From the NCBI GenBank assembly GCA_005880915.1, contig VBIW01000037.1, positions 230,239-294,238 of the forward strand: 64,000 bases of DNA, written 5' to 3'. Shown piece by piece: positions 56,193 through 64,000 of this stretch. The notes below the pieces were generated by a model, which saw only the letters and a program-made list of their open reading frames with translations, was not told where the DNA came from and searched no databases. The DNA comes from Chloroflexota bacterium (GTDB lineage Bacteria; Chloroflexota; Dormibacteria; Dormibacterales; Dormibacteraceae). Each line of letters begins with the position of its first letter. The first letter of the stretch is position 1. Made by a program: the position numbers and the translations under genes.

Positions 56193-58181
56193 GTGCCTCG
56201 AAGCCTGGTCCTCGGCAACGGCAACTCACTCGTCGGCCTCGATGCCACGTACACGGTGCGTGACATCTACTTTCCTCGGGTCGGCGATGCGAACCACACG
56301 ATGGGCAACGAGTGCCGCACCGGCTTCTACGTCGATGGCAGGTTTGCCTGGCTCGATGACGGCGCCTGGCTGAGAAAGTTCGGCTACGCGCAGGATTCGC
56401 TTGTCAGCGATGTGACGCTGAGCCATCCAGGTCTCGGCATCATTGTCAGGTTCGAGGATTTTCTCGACCTCGCGCGCAACTGGCTGATCCGCAACATCAC
56501 GATGACGTCGCCAGCCGGTTTCAGCGTCGGACGCGTCTTCTTTCACTACGACTGGTTCATCGAAGGCTCGGACATCGGCAACACGGTGCTCTACGAACCT
56601 CGGCATCGTGGGGTGATCGCCTACAAGGCCAATCGCTACTTCATGATCGGTGGTCAGTGCGGTCCCGACTACGGCATCAGCACGTGGGCCAACGGCAAGA
56701 AGGGCAACGGCGCCGAGGGCACGTGGGTGGATGCGGAGGACGGCGTTCTCGGCAGGAACCCTATCGAACAGGGTTCGGTCGACTGCACCGTCGGCTTCGA
56801 CCTCGGCGCGGCCGGCGCCGACCAGGCGCGCAACCTCACGCACTGGCTGTGCATGGGAACGCGCCTGAGCGACGTCACGACGTATGGGCAGGACCTCATC
56901 GTCGGCAAAGGTCCTGACACGTATCGGACTCGGACTCTCACCTACTGGCAGGTGTGGTCCGAAAAAGATCACCGCCATATCGACCAGGACCTGGGCCAGC
57001 CGGCCACGGACCTCTACCGCCGAAGTGTTCTAACGGCTCGGACCCACGTCGACAACCGTGGCGCGATCATAGCTTCGACCGATTTCGACATCACGAAATT
57101 TGCGCGTGATACGTATGCCTACGCCTGGCCTCGCGACGGCGCGCTGGTCGCGAACGCCCTCGACCGGTCGGGCCATGAGGACGTGACCAGACAGTTCTTC
57201 ACCTTCTGCCAGCAGTCACTCGTCGAGGAGGGTTTTTTCCTCCACAAGTACACGCCGTACGGGCAGCCGGGCAGCTCGTGGCTGCCGTGGATCGATTCCC
57301 ACGGCGTACGCACGCTGCCGATCCAGGAGGACGAGACCGGGCTCGTCCTGTGGTCGTTGTGGCAGCACTACCGCATCCACCAGAACCTGGACTTCGTGGT
57401 CGGGCTCTACACCGCGCTGGTCGTGCCCGCGGCCGACTGGATGGTCAGCTACGTCGACGAGCGCAACGGGTTGCTCATGCCGTCGTGGGACCTCTGGGAG
57501 GAGCGGTGGGGCGTCCATGCCTTCACCGTCGGATCCGTCTGGGGCGGGCTCGATGCGGCGCGAAACTTCGCCGACCTGTTCGGTGACGCCGCCTCGTACG
57601 TCCGCTACCGCGACGCCGCCGAGCGGCTGCGTGAGGCGTCCGACACCCATCTCTACAGCGCCGAGCTCGGCCGCTTTCCTCGTCGCATAACGGTAGAGGA
57701 CGACGAGTCGGTGACCGTCGACACCGTGCTCGACAGCGCCCTCTACGGCCTGTGGCGTTTCGGGATGTACCCGCCGGATGACAGGCGGATCGTCGACACG
57801 ATGAAGGCGATCGCGACGCAGCTTGCCAACGGGGCGGAATGCGGTGGCATCGCCCGATACACCGACGACTACTACTTCAAGGTCGAGTCTGATACCAGGA
57901 AGGTGCCGGGCAATCCGTGGTTCATGTGCACGATGTGGTTGGCTCAGTGGTACATCGCGACCGCCCGCTCGGCGGACGATTTGAAGCCAGCGCAGGACAT
58001 CGTCAACTGGGTCGTCGCCCACCAGATGCCCGGCGGCTTGCTGTCCGAGCAGCTCGACCCCAACACCGGGGCGCCGCTGTCGGTCTCGCCCCTGACGTGG
58101 TCCCACGCGGAGTTCATAGTCACGGTGGATGAGTTCTGCAAGAAGGCGGCTGCGCTTCGCCGAGCATCCCCGGCTCCTTAA
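56193..58181 (+). CDS. GH15 glucoamylase-like glycosidase
   Basis: 662 aa, no signal peptide, so cytoplasmic. A beta-sandwich N-domain (1-260) precedes an (alpha/alpha)6 barrel. Catalytic Glu candidates are in SWDLWEERWGVHAF (general acid) and GGLLSEQLDPNTG (base); YAYAWPRDGAL marks the active cleft. Substrates in the family include alpha-1,4 glucans, isomalto-oligosaccharides and trehalose. TAGGAT lies 15 nt before GTG 56193, leaving a short leader. Confidence 0.9.
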   Translation: MPRSLVLGNGNSLVGLDATYTVRDIYFPRVGDANHTMGNECRTGFYVDGRFAWLDDGAWLRKFGYAQDSLVSDVTLSHPGLGIIVRFEDFLDLARNWLIRNITMTSPAGFSVGRVFFHYDWFIEGSDIGNTVLYEPRHRGVIAYKANRYFMIGGQCGPDYGISTWANGKKGNGAEGTWVDAEDGVLGRNPIEQGSVDCTVGFDLGAAGADQARNLTHWLCMGTRLSDVTTYGQDLIVGKGPDTYRTRTLTYWQVWSEKDHRHIDQDLGQPATDLYRRSVLTARTHVDNRGAIIASTDFDITKFARDTYAYAWPRDGALVANALDRSGHEDVTRQFFTFCQQSLVEEGFFLHKYTPYGQPGSSWLPWIDSHGVRTLPIQEDETGLVLWSLWQHYRIHQNLDFVVGLYTALVVPAADWMVSYVDERNGLLMPSWDLWEERWGVHAFTVGSVWGGLDAARNFADLFGDAASYVRYRDAAERLREASDTHLYSAELGRFPRRITVEDDESVTVDTVLDSALYGLWRFGMYPPDDRRIVDTMKAIATQLANGAECGGIARYTDDYYFKVESDTRKVPGNPWFMCTMWLAQWYIATARSADDLKPAQDIVNWVVAHQMPGGLLSEQLDPNTGAPLSVSPLTWSHAEFIVTVDEFCKKAAALRRASPAP

Positions 58182-58184
58182 AGC

Positions 58185-58397
58185 GTGACGACCACCGCGA
58201 CCGGCGTTTTGCTAGTGGCGTTAGGGATCCCCTTCGTGCTCAACGCCGACAGGGTTTCCGATAGGTTGGCCGCTTTCGTCAAAGACCACCCCAGCTGGAT
58301 GCGCTCGCGTGCCGACGAGCATCCAGCGACCTGGCGGCTTGCGGGCGGGGCGTTCGTCCTGACGGGCATCGTATTCATCGTCTTGGGATTGCGATAG
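58185..58397 (+). CDS. 70-aa two-helix membrane protein
   Basis: GTG 58185 three bases after the glycosidase stop; MTTTATGVLLVALGIPFVLN is the first helix and GAFVLTGIVFIVLGLR the second, with a charged loop between. Unknown function; resembles DUF6199-type small membrane proteins only in layout. Confidence 0.6.
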   Translation: MTTTATGVLLVALGIPFVLNADRVSDRLAAFVKDHPSWMRSRADEHPATWRLAGGAFVLTGIVFIVLGLR

Positions 58398-58410
58398 GGC
58401 TCCGGGTCGG

Positions 58411-58463
58411 CACACGCGTTCGGCGCCTGACGAACACTCCCAGCCGGTCGATACCCGCGTGTG
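58411..58463. other. Inverted repeat between convergent genes
   Basis: CACACGCG (58411-58418) and CGCGTGTG (58456-58463) could form an 8-bp stem with a 37-nt loop. GGCGCCTGACG and GGCGCCTAACG also repeat directly. No U-tract; possible Rho-independent-like stop for both strands, or chance in GC-rich DNA. Confidence 0.35.
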
Positions 58464-58491
58464 GCGCCTAACGCGCCATACCCTCCGCCGC

Positions 58492-60129
58492 CTAGAGAGG
58501 GATGTTGCCGTGCTTGCGTGATGGCCGCTCGACGGTCTTGCGCAGGCAAAGCTGGAGCCCGCGCACCAGCTCGCGCCGGGTCTGGCTCGGCTCGATGACG
58601 TCGTCGATGTAGCCGCGCTCCGCCGCCACGTAGGGGTTGGCGAACCGAGCGGTGTACTCGGCGACGAGGGCCTGGCGACGTGCCGCGGGATCTGGAGCGA
58701 CTACGAGGTCGCGCTTGTAGATGATGTTGACCGCGGCCTCCGGGCCCATGACCGCGATCTCCGCGGTCGGCCACGCAAGGTTCAGGTCGGCCCCCATCTG
58801 CTTGGGCGACATGACGCAGTACGCGCCGCCGTAGTCCTTGCGGGTGATCACCGTCAGCTTCGGCACCGTCGCCTCGGCGTAGGCGTACAGCAGCTTCGCG
58901 CCGTGGCGGATGATCCCGCCGTGCTCCTGGTCCCGCCCCGGCAGGTAGCCGGGCACGTCGACGAACGAGATGATCGGGATGCCGAATGCGTCGCAAAAGC
59001 GGATGAACCGAGCCGCCTTCACCGACGCGTTGATGTCGATGGCACCCGCCAGCACCTTGGGCTGGTTGCCGACGATCCCGACGACGTGTCCGCCCAGGCG
59101 GCCGAGCCCGACGACGATGTTGGGCGCGAAGAACGGCTGGACCTCGAAGAACTCCCGCCCGTCGAGCACGCGTGACACCACCTCGCGCATGTCGTACGGC
59201 TTGTTCGCGGACTCAGGGACGATCGTCTGCAGCTCGACATCCGCACGTTCGACGTCGTCCGTGGTCGGCACGAACGGAGGTCTCTCGTTGTTGGATGAGG
59301 GCAGGTACGAGAGCAGCTTGCGCACGCCGGCCGCGCATTCCTGCTCGGTCTTGGGCAGAAAGTGCGCGACGCCGGATGTTGCGTTATGCACGTGACCGCC
59401 GCCCAGCTCGTCGAACGAAACGGCCTCGCCGGTGACCACCTTGATCACCTCCGGACCGGTGATGAACATGTAGCCCTGACCCGCCACGATGAAGATGAAG
59501 TCCGTGATGGCAGGTGAGTAGACCGCGCCGCCGGTGCACGGCCCGGCGATGATGCTCAGCTGCGGGATCACACCGGACGAGCGGACGTTGCGGTAGAAGA
59601 TGTCCGCATAGCCCGCCAGCGCCACCACGCCTTCCTGGATGCGTGCGCCGCCCGAGTCATTGATGCCGATGATGGGCACCCGGTTGCGCAGGGCGAGCTC
59701 CTGGACCTTGACGATCTTCTCCGCGGTCACCTCGCCTAACGACCCGCCGAAAACCGTCGCGTCATAGGCGTACACGGCGACGGGCTTGCGGTCGATCTCA
59801 CCGAACCCGGCCACGACTCCGTCGCCGGCGATCTTGCGGTCTTCCATGCCGAATCCGTGCGCGCGGTGCGTCGCGAAAACGTCGAGTTCGACGAACGAGC
59901 CCTCGTCGAGCAGCATCTCGATGCGGTCGCGCGCCGTCGCTTTGCCCGCTGCTCGACGTTTGTTCGCGGCCTCGGTCTCGGCGTGTAACGCCTGGTAGCG
60001 GCGCTTGCGGTACTGGTTGATCTTCTGCTCTGAAACAGTTGTCGCCTCGCGCTGCGGGGCCTCGACTCCTTCGAGGCTTGGCGCGGTCCGGCGCACGGGC
60101 GAAAGAGACCTGGGTTTGCGTGCAGCCAT
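58492..60129 (-). CDS. pccB: Acyl-CoA carboxylase carboxyltransferase subunit
   Basis: 545-aa carboxyltransferase (AccD5/PccB type) that moves CO2 from biotin to acetyl- or propionyl-CoA. ARDRIEMLLDEGSFVE, FGGSLGEVTAEKIVK, INDSGGARIQEGV, GPCTGGAVYSPA and the C-terminal half's GYLPGRDQEHGGIIRHGAKLLYAYAEATVP (given as a span) plus GGAYCVMSPK. The 35 N-terminal residues are extra and basic. ATG 60129 follows TACGAT by 9 nt. The biotinylated alpha subunit is not in the window; birA is. Confidence 0.93.
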   Translation of the reverse strand: MAARKPRSLSPVRRTAPSLEGVEAPQREATTVSEQKINQYRKRRYQALHAETEAANKRRAAGKATARDRIEMLLDEGSFVELDVFATHRAHGFGMEDRKIAGDGVVAGFGEIDRKPVAVYAYDATVFGGSLGEVTAEKIVKVQELALRNRVPIIGINDSGGARIQEGVVALAGYADIFYRNVRSSGVIPQLSIIAGPCTGGAVYSPAITDFIFIVAGQGYMFITGPEVIKVVTGEAVSFDELGGGHVHNATSGVAHFLPKTEQECAAGVRKLLSYLPSSNNERPPFVPTTDDVERADVELQTIVPESANKPYDMREVVSRVLDGREFFEVQPFFAPNIVVGLGRLGGHVVGIVGNQPKVLAGAIDINASVKAARFIRFCDAFGIPIISFVDVPGYLPGRDQEHGGIIRHGAKLLYAYAEATVPKLTVITRKDYGGAYCVMSPKQMGADLNLAWPTAEIAVMGPEAAVNIIYKRDLVVAPDPAARRQALVAEYTARFANPYVAAERGYIDDVIEPSQTRRELVRGLQLCLRKTVERPSRKHGNIPL

Positions 60130-60137
60130 TGCGCATA

Positions 60138-60144
60138 TATCGTA
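60138..60144. promoter_or_regulatory. Overlapping divergent -10 (TATCGTA)
   Basis: Plus TATCGT ends 7 nt before GTG 60151 (LysR); minus TACGAT ends 9 nt before ATG 60129 (carboxyltransferase). Starts are 22 bp apart. Confidence 0.75.
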
Positions 60145-60150
60145 GGCGCC

Positions 60151-61119
60151 GTGCCTAAGGCCACCTTGAAGGTCGATCTGGAGCGCATGGTCACCCTCCG
60201 CCAGCTGCGCACGTTCAAGACGGTGGCCGACCTGAACAGCTTCAGCCTGGCCGCCCAGCGCCTCAAGCTGAGCCAGCCCTCGATCTCGTACCAGGTCAAA
60301 GAGCTGGAGGAAGCGCTCGGCGTGCCGCTGCTCGACCGGCTCGGCAAGAGGGTTCAGCTGACCGAGGCGGGCACGCTCCTGTACGGCTACGCGCGAAGGA
60401 TGCTCGACGTTCTGGACGAAGCAACCATCGCGATCGAGGAGATGCGTGGCATCCAGCGCGGGACCCTGCGCGTGGGCGCCAGCACGACGGTCGGCATCTA
60501 CCTCCTGCCGGCGGCGCTCGGCGCGTTCAAGAAGCTCCACCCCGGCCTTGTGATCTCGCTCGAGATCGGAACGCGGGTCCGGGTCCAGGAGCAAGTGCTG
60601 CGCAATGAGCTGGACCTCGCCGTGGTCGGTCCCGCGTCTAAGGACCCGGACCTCGCGATCGTCCCGTTCATCAGCGACGAGCTGGTCGTGGTGGCGCCGG
60701 CGAACCATCCATTGTCCGGGCGCCACGGGCTAGGACTCAAAGACCTGGCCGGTCAGCCCTTCATCATGCGCGAGGCTGCTTCGGGCAGCCGGCTGTCACT
60801 GGAGAAGGCGGCGCGGAAGGCTGGGACAAAGCTGGTGGTCGCGATGGAGCTGGGCTCAAACGGCGCGATCAAGCATGCGGTCGAGTCCGGTCTCGGGCTG
60901 GCGGTGATCTCTCGCTATGCCTGCGTGCTCGAGCTGTCGAGCGGCCGCCTCGTCGAGCTTGACGTGCGCGGCTTTCCAATCCGCCGCGACTGGCACATCG
61001 TCCATCTGCGTAGGCGCAGGCTGCCGTCGTCGGTGACCGCGTTCATCGAATTCCTCAAAGACAGGAGCTGGCTTTCCCAGAACGGCTCGCGCGGCAAGGT
61101 CCGCCCGCCTACCGACTGA
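60151..61119 (+). CDS. LysR-family regulator, CysB/CbbR-like
   Basis: 322 aa. Winged helix at about 14-72 (VTLRQLRTFKTVADLNSFS, LKLSQPSISYQVKELEEALG) and a periplasmic-binding-like effector domain with LRVGASTTVGIYLLPAALG. The N-terminal MPKATLKVDLER is an extra lead. It shares a promoter with the carboxyltransferase, so it may control that gene; a LysR half-site box (T-N11-A) was not identified with confidence. Confidence 0.92.
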   Translation: MPKATLKVDLERMVTLRQLRTFKTVADLNSFSLAAQRLKLSQPSISYQVKELEEALGVPLLDRLGKRVQLTEAGTLLYGYARRMLDVLDEATIAIEEMRGIQRGTLRVGASTTVGIYLLPAALGAFKKLHPGLVISLEIGTRVRVQEQVLRNELDLAVVGPASKDPDLAIVPFISDELVVVAPANHPLSGRHGLGLKDLAGQPFIMREAASGSRLSLEKAARKAGTKLVVAMELGSNGAIKHAVESGLGLAVISRYACVLELSSGRLVELDVRGFPIRRDWHIVHLRRRRLPSSVTAFIEFLKDRSWLSQNGSRGKVRPPTD

Positions 61120-61125
61120 TTCGCG

Positions 61126-62376
61126 TCAGGGGACTCGGACCTCTCCTTCGGCCCTGCGCGCCACTTCCCCGGCAAGCGGGGCACGGGAGCGGAAGTCTCG
61201 CGCGGCCACGACGCAAACCCCGAACAGGATCAAGGCGCCGACCGTCCACAGGTTGGGAAACGGAAGGAGGCACGGCTGGCGGAGCCACAGCAAAAGACCG
61301 ATTGCGATACCCGTCAGCTGTTTCCACCGACCGTTGCGAATCGCCTTGACCGTGACCAACAGGATCAGTGGCAGCAGCGGCAGGTACTGGTATGTGTTGA
61401 GCTCACCTGGGAGCAGGCCTCCGAGCGCAAGGCCCAACGCCATCCCGTACGTGGGGTTCCAGCCACTGGCCCGAGCGGCCGCAACCGCGGCGATGACCAC
61501 GGCCGCGAGCGCAACGACCGTCAGGACTGCGGCAAGGGTGCCCAGGTGGAGGGGTGACTGGAGCGTCGTGATCGAGTCGTTCGGCTCGATGATCGGGTAT
61601 GGGTCCCCACCTAGCGACCGCCCGAAAAGCGTGGCGATCGAGGTCTGCGAACAGTCCGGGTTGGGCGCCCGCAAGGATGGCAGCAGGACGTTGGTCACAT
61701 AGAACCACGCCCCGCCGGCTCCGAGGGGGATGCACGCCAGAAGAGTGATCAGGCCGCCTATCGCGATGGCCCCGATCAGGAAAGGGCGCCACCTGGCGCG
61801 GGCGCCGAGCGCCATCAGCGCCGGATAGAGCTTCAGCGACGCCGCCGCACCGGCGAGCGCTCCGGCAAGGCCGGGACGTCGCTCGGCCGCGACCAGGCCA
61901 CCGCAGGCGAACAGCAGGACGAAACCGCCGATCTGGCCGGCGTTGACCTCCGCGTAAAGCGGTGGGCAGTAGAGCGCGACGGCCCAGAAGACGGCGCGCT
62001 CCAGCGGCATTCGCGTCACGTATCGCTGCACCAGCAGGAGCCCGATCCCTGCGGCGACGGCGTCGGCCACGGTCCAGGCCGGTACCTGCCATGTGCCGGG
62101 AAGGAGCGAAAACGGCGCGGCGAGCATCGCGGCGGCAGGCGGGCGGATGAGGCCGGTCACCGGCACGAGCCCAGTCTCGGCGAGGTGCTTGGCGGTGTCG
62201 GCGTAGATGGCCACGGGGTCGGTGAGCCAGCGGTGGCCGGCCTCGATGACCGAGGCGGCGTCCGGGCGGTAGCTGGTCAGCAGGTTGCCGACGACATCGC
62301 GCACGAGGAAGACCGACGCGACCAGCCACCACAACAGCGGGCGCACAGCCACTTGTCGGAGCGGTAGCGCCACGCG
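61126..62376 (-). CDS. GT87/DUF2029-like membrane glycosyltransferase
   Basis: 416 aa, ten or more hydrophobic segments. The first outer loop has YRPDAASVIEAGHRWLTDP, similar to the catalytic Asp region of DUF2029/GT-C polyprenyl-phosphate-mannose-dependent enzymes; later SLKLYPALMAL fits the family 'K-x-x-P' motif. GTG 62376 lies 8 nt after CACCCT; GTG 62400 is in frame upstream. Likely adds mannose or arabinose to envelope glycolipids; the acceptor is unknown. Confidence 0.78.
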   Translation of the reverse strand, partial: RVALPLRQVAVRPLLWWLVASVFLVRDVVGNLLTSYRPDAASVIEAGHRWLTDPVAIYADTAKHLAETGLVPVTGLIRPPAAAMLAAPFSLLPGTWQVPAWTVADAVAAGIGLLLVQRYVTRMPLERAVFWAVALYCPPLYAEVNAGQIGGFVLLFACGGLVAAERRPGLAGALAGAAASLKLYPALMALGARARWRPFLIGAIAIGGLITLLACIPLGAGGAWFYVTNVLLPSLRAPNPDCSQTSIATLFGRSLGGDPYPIIEPNDSITTLQSPLHLGTLAAVLTVVALAAVVIAAVAAARASGWNPTYGMALGLALGGLLPGELNTYQYLPLLPLILLVTVKAIRNGRWKQLTGIAIGLLLWLRQPCLLPFPNLWTVGALILFGVCVVAARDFRSRAPLAGEVARRAEGEVRVP

Positions 62377-62383
62377 CGCATGG

Positions 62384-62390
62384 TAGGGTG
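62384..62390 (-). promoter_or_regulatory. -10-like element for the GT87-like gene (CACCCT)
   Basis: Minus CACCCT (62390-62385) ends 8 nt before GTG 62376. The plus reading TAGGGT lies 16 nt before the methyltransferase ATG, which would leave a short leader. Confidence 0.4.
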
Positions 62391-62405
62391 CCGCCACCAA
62401 CTCCT

Positions 62406-62951
62406 ATGAAGTGGCTTGACTACAGACTTCAGTGGGAGCGAACGCGCCGGGTCCTGCCCTACGTCGAAAAGGGCGCCAGCATCCTGGACATCGCCTGCGC
62501 GGACGGTGCGCTGTTCCGAGTCCTAGATGAACGGCTGAGCCGTGGGGTCGGCATCGACATGGATCCGGTGCCCACGAGCACTGACAGGTACAGCTACGTC
62601 CAGGGTTCGTTTCCGAGCGCGATGCCTCCGGGCGAGCCGTTTGACGTGGTCGCCGCTCTCGCGGTGGTCGAGCACATCCCGGACCAGGACCAATCCGCCT
62701 TTGCCGCGGGCTGTGCGGCCCAGCTTCGCAGCGGCGGACGCCTGGTCGTGACGGTACCCTCGCGAACGGTCGATGACCTGCTGCGCGTGATGAAGGCGAT
62801 CCGTCTGCTCGACGGCATGCGCGACGAGCAGCACCATCGGTTCGACCCGCGCCATGCAATCGCGATGTTCGAAAACGCTGGACTGGTCCTCGAGCGGCAT
62901 TCCACCTTCGAGCTGGGCCTCAATCACCTCCTGGTATTTCGCAAACCGTGA
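62406..62951 (+). CDS. SAM-dependent methyltransferase
   Basis: 181-aa class I methyltransferase. Motif I SILDIACADGALFRVL, acidic loop GVGIDMDPV, motif II around PFDVVAALAVVEHIPD and a post-motif LRSGGRLVVTVPS. ATG 62406 (MKWLDYRLQW); GTG 62388 is in frame. The substrate is unknown; between two membrane glycosyltransferases a sugar or lipid head is plausible. Its TGA overlaps the next GTG. Confidence 0.87.
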   Translation: MKWLDYRLQWERTRRVLPYVEKGASILDIACADGALFRVLDERLSRGVGIDMDPVPTSTDRYSYVQGSFPSAMPPGEPFDVVAALAVVEHIPDQDQSAFAAGCAAQLRSGGRLVVTVPSRTVDDLLRVMKAIRLLDGMRDEQHHRFDPRHAIAMFENAGLVLERHSTFELGLNHLLVFRKP

Positions 62952-64000
62952 CGGTTAAGCCGAGGGCACCCTCGCCCCTCAGGGGAGCAGTCAGTAAGCG
63001 CGCGCTATCGCGCGTCCTGGCCGCGCTTGGCGCGCGGGGATCAGGGGACAGGGGCACGCGACGCGTGACCCTGGGCCCAAAGGCCCTGGACCACCGCGCT
63101 TTTCGCAGCCTGCTTCTGCTCTTGGCCGGGGTGCCGATCGGTCTTCTCTACCTCTGGCAGGCCCTGATCCAGCCGCTGGCGTTTGGCGCCTACCTCGGGG
63201 ACTTTCAGGAGAGCTACCTCCGCGCCGCACGGCGGCTGGCTAACGGCAACGATCCATATGACCTGTGCCGGATGTACGGCTGCTTCGAGCCGACGGGCCC
63301 TCAGTACGTCATGCCGCCACCGCTGGCCTGGTTCCTCCAACCGCTGATCAACGTGGACAGCCACACGATCACCGTCGCGACGATCCTGGTCCTCAACGCA
63401 TCCCTCTTCGGCTTTCTGTTCTGCGCGCTGCGCGCTCTGAAGGTTCACGACTGGCAGCTCGGCGTCCTCCTCGTGATCGTCGCGATCAGCTTTGAGCCTG
63501 TCATCGGCAACATCGACGAAGGCCAGATCAACCTCGTGCTCCTCGCGCTGTCCGGCGCGTGGCTGTGGAGCTGGGCGGGCGACGGTTGGTGGGGAGGTAT
63601 CGCGATGGGTGCCGCCGTCGCCCTGAAGATGATCCAGGCGCCAGTCGGGCTTCTCATCCTGTGGGCCAGGCGCTGGTCGATGCTGGCGGCGGCGAGCGTC
63701 GCCGGCCTGGGCTTGCTTCTCCTGGCGGCTCCCCAATACCTCCTCGAGTACCTGACATCGGTCTTGCCTTCGATCAGCGGCGGCACCGGCCTGTACGAGA
63801 ACCACTCGCCCGGCGGGACGATCACCCGGCTATTCGAACCGGAGACCTTTCTCGGTGTCGTACATGGGAGTCCTCCGGCCGCGCGGGTGATCACGCTTTT
63901 GATTTCGGTCGCAGCGCTGGTCGTCACGTTCGTCGTCCTGCGCTCCCCGGCCGCCGACAGGAGCGGGCGCTTGCTCGAGGCTGCTGCCGTCGTGGCGGTG
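62948..64000 (+). CDS. GT87/DUF2029-like membrane glycosyltransferase (partial)
   Basis: At least 351 codons; it runs off the right edge. GTG 62948 overlaps the methyltransferase TGA as GTGA, with a basic N-terminus; GTG 63065 is an alternative. About eight hydrophobic segments are visible. The first outer loop has DFQESYLRAARRLANGNDPYD, the catalytic-Asp loop of DUF2029 proteins, and ALKMIQAPVGLL matches the K-x-x-P motif. A second copy of this family in 2 kb suggests an envelope polysaccharide pathway. Confidence 0.82.
   Translation, partial: MTVKPRAPSPLRGAVSKRALSRVLAALGARGSGDRGTRRVTLGPKALDHRAFRSLLLLLAGVPIGLLYLWQALIQPLAFGAYLGDFQESYLRAARRLANGNDPYDLCRMYGCFEPTGPQYVMPPPLAWFLQPLINVDSHTITVATILVLNASLFGFLFCALRALKVHDWQLGVLLVIVAISFEPVIGNIDEGQINLVLLALSGAWLWSWAGDGWWGGIAMGAAVALKMIQAPVGLLILWARRWSMLAAASVAGLGLLLLAAPQYLLEYLTSVLPSISGGTGLYENHSPGGTITRLFEPETFLGVVHGSPPAARVITLLISVAALVVTFVVLRSPAADRSGRLLEAAAVVAV

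Noticed and set aside
60130-60726. N-terminal extension of the carboxyltransferase frame
   Set aside because: It runs antisense through the LysR gene; ATG 60129 has a matching -10 and gives a normal protein.
1-64000. tRNA, rRNA, CRISPR or IS elements
   Set aside because: I saw no T-arm-like sequences outside coding DNA, no spaced short repeats in arrays and no transposase frame. A tRNAscan or IS search was not possible here.

Overview
The window is a dense, high-GC bacterial chromosome segment with about 70 protein genes, no rRNA or tRNA that I can see, no IS element and no CRISPR. The gene content points to a soil-type member of the Actinobacteriota / Chloroflexota / Dormibacterota neighbourhood. 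It encodes F420 synthesis and an F420-dependent glucose-6-phosphate dehydrogenase, de novo inositol synthesis with a phosphatidylinositol/PIM-like glycolipid operon, an MshB/Mca-like deacetylase, PknB-like kinase and acyl-CoA dehydrogenases. CofE is a stand-alone protein, not the FbiB fusion of mycobacteria, so a typical mycobacterium is unlikely. The exact lineage is inference.

Layout. 1-3.7 kb: exporter, SRPBCC protein, RidA, SDR, quinone reductase. 3.7-5.9 kb (minus): small-gene operon around yajQ and hisA. 5.9-17 kb (plus): ilvE, glycerate kinase, ECF sigma with a zinc-finger tail, pdxS-pdxT-GNAT-R3H ATPase-tmk-darA-like chain, and a fused ABC transporter. 17-24 kb (minus): SMR pump, two acyl-CoA dehydrogenases, DHA2 exporter, F420-type oxidoreductase, PHP protein. 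24-34.8 kb (plus): folE; arsR-ino1-two acyltransferases-pimA-pgsA-holB-hisC-HD-dehydrogenase-HAD-deacetylase. 35-41 kb: RDD, ispH, MaoC-like protein with an Arg-rich tail, GGDEF protein, Nudix, MFS, sirtuin, BirA. 41.7-45 kb: fgd-cofC-cofE-cofD. 45-56 kb: yqeY, nth, radical SAM, Ser/Thr kinase, CHASE2 adenylate cyclase, DUF72, SDR, alcohol dehydrogenase. 56-64 kb: GH15, carboxyltransferase, LysR, two GT87-like membrane proteins and a methyltransferase.

The most unusual content is in the gene-expression architecture. (1) Many genes have a TANNNT hexamer 6-10 nt before the start codon, which implies leaderless mRNAs. (2) Eight divergent gene pairs share one overlapping, symmetric -10 element; in five of them the two start codons are exactly 22 bp apart. 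(3) Three genes, including cofD whose conserved N-terminus fixes the start, appear to start at CTG inside a CTGA stop/start overlap, and a fourth (MaoC-like) at a leaderless CTG. (4) Five promoters use the upstream gene's stop codon as the first half of the -10. (5) Convergent genes often interlock their stop codons by 4 bp, and only one clear intrinsic terminator is present. Other points of interest are paired 18-bp operators in front of arsR-ino1 and two copies of a structured ~110-bp intergenic repeat 28 kb apart.
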